From: Perkinsus marinus ATCC 50983
Taxonomy: Eukaryota; Perkinsozoa; Perkinsida; Perkinsidae
DNA: 64,000 nt
Assembly (NCBI RefSeq): GCF_000006405.1
Contig: NW_003201384.1
Location: 174,728-238,727, forward strand
Direction of reading: 5' to 3'
The notes below the pieces were generated by a model that was not told where the DNA came from, made no database searches, and worked only from the letters and a program-made list of their open reading frames with translations. The translations under genes were made by a program, and so were the position numbers. Position 1 is the first letter of the stretch, and every line of letters starts with the position of its first letter. Below, in pieces: positions 62,790 through 64,000 of the stretch.

Positions 62790-62880
62790 GTACACTTGCC
62801 GGGATCGAACCCACGCCAACACCCGCGACACAGTAGAGAAAAAAAGAAACTTGAGCCAAGATGGCTACAGTTAGCGACAA
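62790..62880 (-). other. Spliced-leader-like sequence beside a tRNA T-arm
   Basis: On the minus strand 62872-62850 reads AACTGTAGCCATCTTGG followed by CTCAAG. It matches the 22-nt dinoflagellate/Perkinsus spliced leader at 21 of 22 positions (T for C at the third). The leader is not followed by a GT donor, so this is not an intact SL RNA gene. A pyrimidine tract and, 40 bases on, CGTGGGTTCGATCCCGGC (62817-62800) with a T-arm/B-box form follow instead. It is best read as a retroposed relic or a composite SINE-like element. Confidence 0.7.
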
Positions 62881-62969
62881 ACGAGCTATAACTACCTCGA
62901 AGTGATCAAGCTCAAAGTCTCGCTTTATGCGGTTGCGTACTACTACAGAAAGCGCACGCCCTAAACCCC

Positions 62970-63275
62970 CTACAGCTCTACCAATTCTTCTTCATGCTTA
63001 CATGAAATGACTTCAAAAATGACGTCACCAGGATTCGAACCAGGGATCTCCAGCTTACACATGCGTAGATCTCTATTAACCTCCTTCAACTCCGCAGCCC
63101 TCGGCCTCACATCTCTGCCCTCATCATCATGCCGACCCCTCATCGCACAGACCTCACAGGTGACCAACTCCAACGGTAATTGATGCTCAAATGCTTCAGC
63201 GCCCGCCCGAGCTCCTTGACCCGCCTTCCGCTCCTCCTGAAGAACGATAACCTCATCAATGTGCAACTCTACCAA
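62970..63275 (-). CDS. Possible exon with CxxC, running into a tRNA-like sequence
   Basis: The frame reads VELHIDEVIVLQEERKAGQG...LELVTCEVCAMRGRHDDEGR...AELKEVNRDLR. The helix-then-CEVC arrangement is loosely like the second zinc finger of LUC7 splicing factors, but the later D/H ligands are missing. Codons after NRDLR (about 63060) lie on GTAAGCTGGAGATCCCTGG, a likely splice donor at the start of a tRNA T-arm-like piece (63050-63020), so the true exon probably ends there. Continuation not found. Confidence 0.35.
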   Translation of the reverse strand: MVELHIDEVIVLQEERKAGQGARAGAEAFEHQLPLELVTCEVCAMRGRHDDEGRDVRPRAAELKEVNRDLRMCKLEIPGSNPGDVIFEVISCKHEEELVEL

Positions 63276-63349
63276 CTTTTCTAAAACTAGCAGTTAGTGG
63301 AAAAAAGGAACTCTAATACAAATTCACCCTGTTAAATTGCCTAATTTAA

Positions 63350-63560
63350 TTTTAATCATGTTTTTCAATTTTACTCATATTCTTTTATTAAACCCATATT
63401 TTTCAATTTTACTCATATTTTTTTATTAAACCCATATTTTTTTGATTTTACTCTTATTTTTTACTAAACTCATATTTTTTATTAAACTCATATTTTTCAT
63501 TTTACTCATGTTTTTTTATTTGTTTATTTTCTACTTTACTTCCTACTATACTTACTTTTT
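63350..63560 (+). repeat. AT-rich degenerate tandem repeats
   Basis: About seven units of roughly 28-35 bp built on ATTAAACTCATATTTTTCAT and TTTTACTCATATTTTT. The strong T/A bias differs from the surrounding DNA. Confidence 0.7.
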
Positions 63561-63696
63561 CATTTTAACGTATGTACATATAACTCAGAAATCTTATCCA
63601 CTCCGCCACGATTCTACTCCAATACTTCCGAAAAAAAAATTTCAACGCACTTTAAAAACTCGACCGCAACGCAGTTTATTTTTTCTCTTGAAGAGC

Positions 63697-63958
63697 CTAT
63701 AAAAGATACCACATCCTATGTGAGCCGAGTCGGCCGAGCCGATGTATGCTACACAGATACCCAAAACCCAACACCAAATTGGCTGCCACTATAAACACCC
63801 TTTCCATCCCTACCGCGAGTCCCTCCTTCAACTCCTCAGCTGCCGTTTTCGCCTCGGTCGATAGACAATACCGCATCGCAGTGAGCATGTTATCATTGGT
63901 GACACGCCTGGCCAATACCATCTTGCCAGCACCACGCACGTCCACCAGTCCACCTGAA
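63697..63958 (-). CDS. Partial gene at window end
   Basis: An exon after a likely acceptor (GCATTCAG at 63959-63966) reads GGLVDVRGAGKMVLARRVTN-DNMLTAMRY, then STEAKTAAEELKEGLAVGME. The 'l..Ai...l......A..l' helix pattern resembles the C-terminal part of GT-B glycosyltransferases, such as sterol glucosyltransferase-type proteins, but this is weak. The rest of the gene lies beyond 64000 (upstream) and below 63770 after a GTGTTGG donor, or ends at 63697. Confidence 0.35.
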
Positions 63959-64000
63959 TGCGAATACAATTTAAATGAATTACCCAGTAGGAGTTTTCTC

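Noticed and set aside
62800-62872. Functional tRNA gene
   Set aside because: Only the T-arm is convincing; acceptor and anticodon arms cannot be formed. The same holds for the other B-box sites.
63350-63560. Centromere or replication origin in AT-rich repeat
   Set aside because: Only 200 bp long and no supporting context; left as a simple repeat.

Overview
The window reads as nuclear DNA of an intron-rich protist of the dinoflagellate/perkinsozoan lineage, most likely a Perkinsus species. The basis is mixed. The genes are split by many short GT-AG introns (mostly 45-66 nt). The reverse strand at 62850-62870 carries a near-exact copy of the dinoflagellate/Perkinsus trans-spliced leader. The recognisable proteins (apicomplexan-like nucleoside phosphorylase, B9D1, ubiquilin, malate dehydrogenase, inorganic pyrophosphatase) are eukaryotic. 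There is no bacterial operon structure, no CRISPR array and no rRNA. Layout: 1-2.5 kb holds the 3' part of a WD40 gene (+). 2.5-7.3 kb is mostly hairpin-rich intergenic DNA with one tiny gene for a secreted cysteine-rich peptide (+, 5632-5808). 7.3-29 kb is a run of minus-strand genes: GH18-like secreted protein, an uncharacterised conserved protein, an RRM protein, a Trp-rich protein, a secreted Ser/Arg-rich 643-aa protein, a TraB-domain membrane protein, malate dehydrogenase, an alpha/beta hydrolase, a membrane protein, a Cys-containing multi-exon protein and a GYF-domain protein with a PAM2-like motif. 29-39 kb has plus-strand genes: a coiled-coil protein, a hypothetical protein and an FKBP/TPR immunophilin. 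40-43 kb has minus-strand B9D1 (ciliary transition zone) and ubiquilin. 43-47 kb has plus-strand genes: a mitochondrial-type membrane protein interrupted by an assembly gap, a secreted histidine-phosphatase-family protein and a small hypothetical protein. 47.5-52 kb is a large imperfect inverted duplication carrying two convergent copies of a purine nucleoside/uridine phosphorylase plus a truncated copy of the end of the neighbouring beta-propeller gene. 51.5-56.2 kb has the beta-propeller gene and an N-terminally anchored inorganic pyrophosphatase (both minus). 56.2-64 kb is gene-poor, with a decayed Pif1-like helicase, long hairpins, the spliced-leader relic and two partly readable minus-strand genes. 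The structure not explained by genes is mostly in introns. A roughly 150-200 bp inverted-repeat element is present about 15 times, and nearly all copies lie inside introns. A second, about 35-bp sequence occurs in four introns of three genes in both orientations. tRNA T-arm-like segments lie in or next to introns, one beside the spliced-leader relic. Several conserved genes contain 13-24 nt interruptions that must be removed to keep the protein in frame. Together these suggest ongoing intron invasion by small mobile elements. Exon borders were worked out by hand from reading frame and GT-AG signals. They are firm for malate dehydrogenase and ubiquilin and approximate elsewhere.
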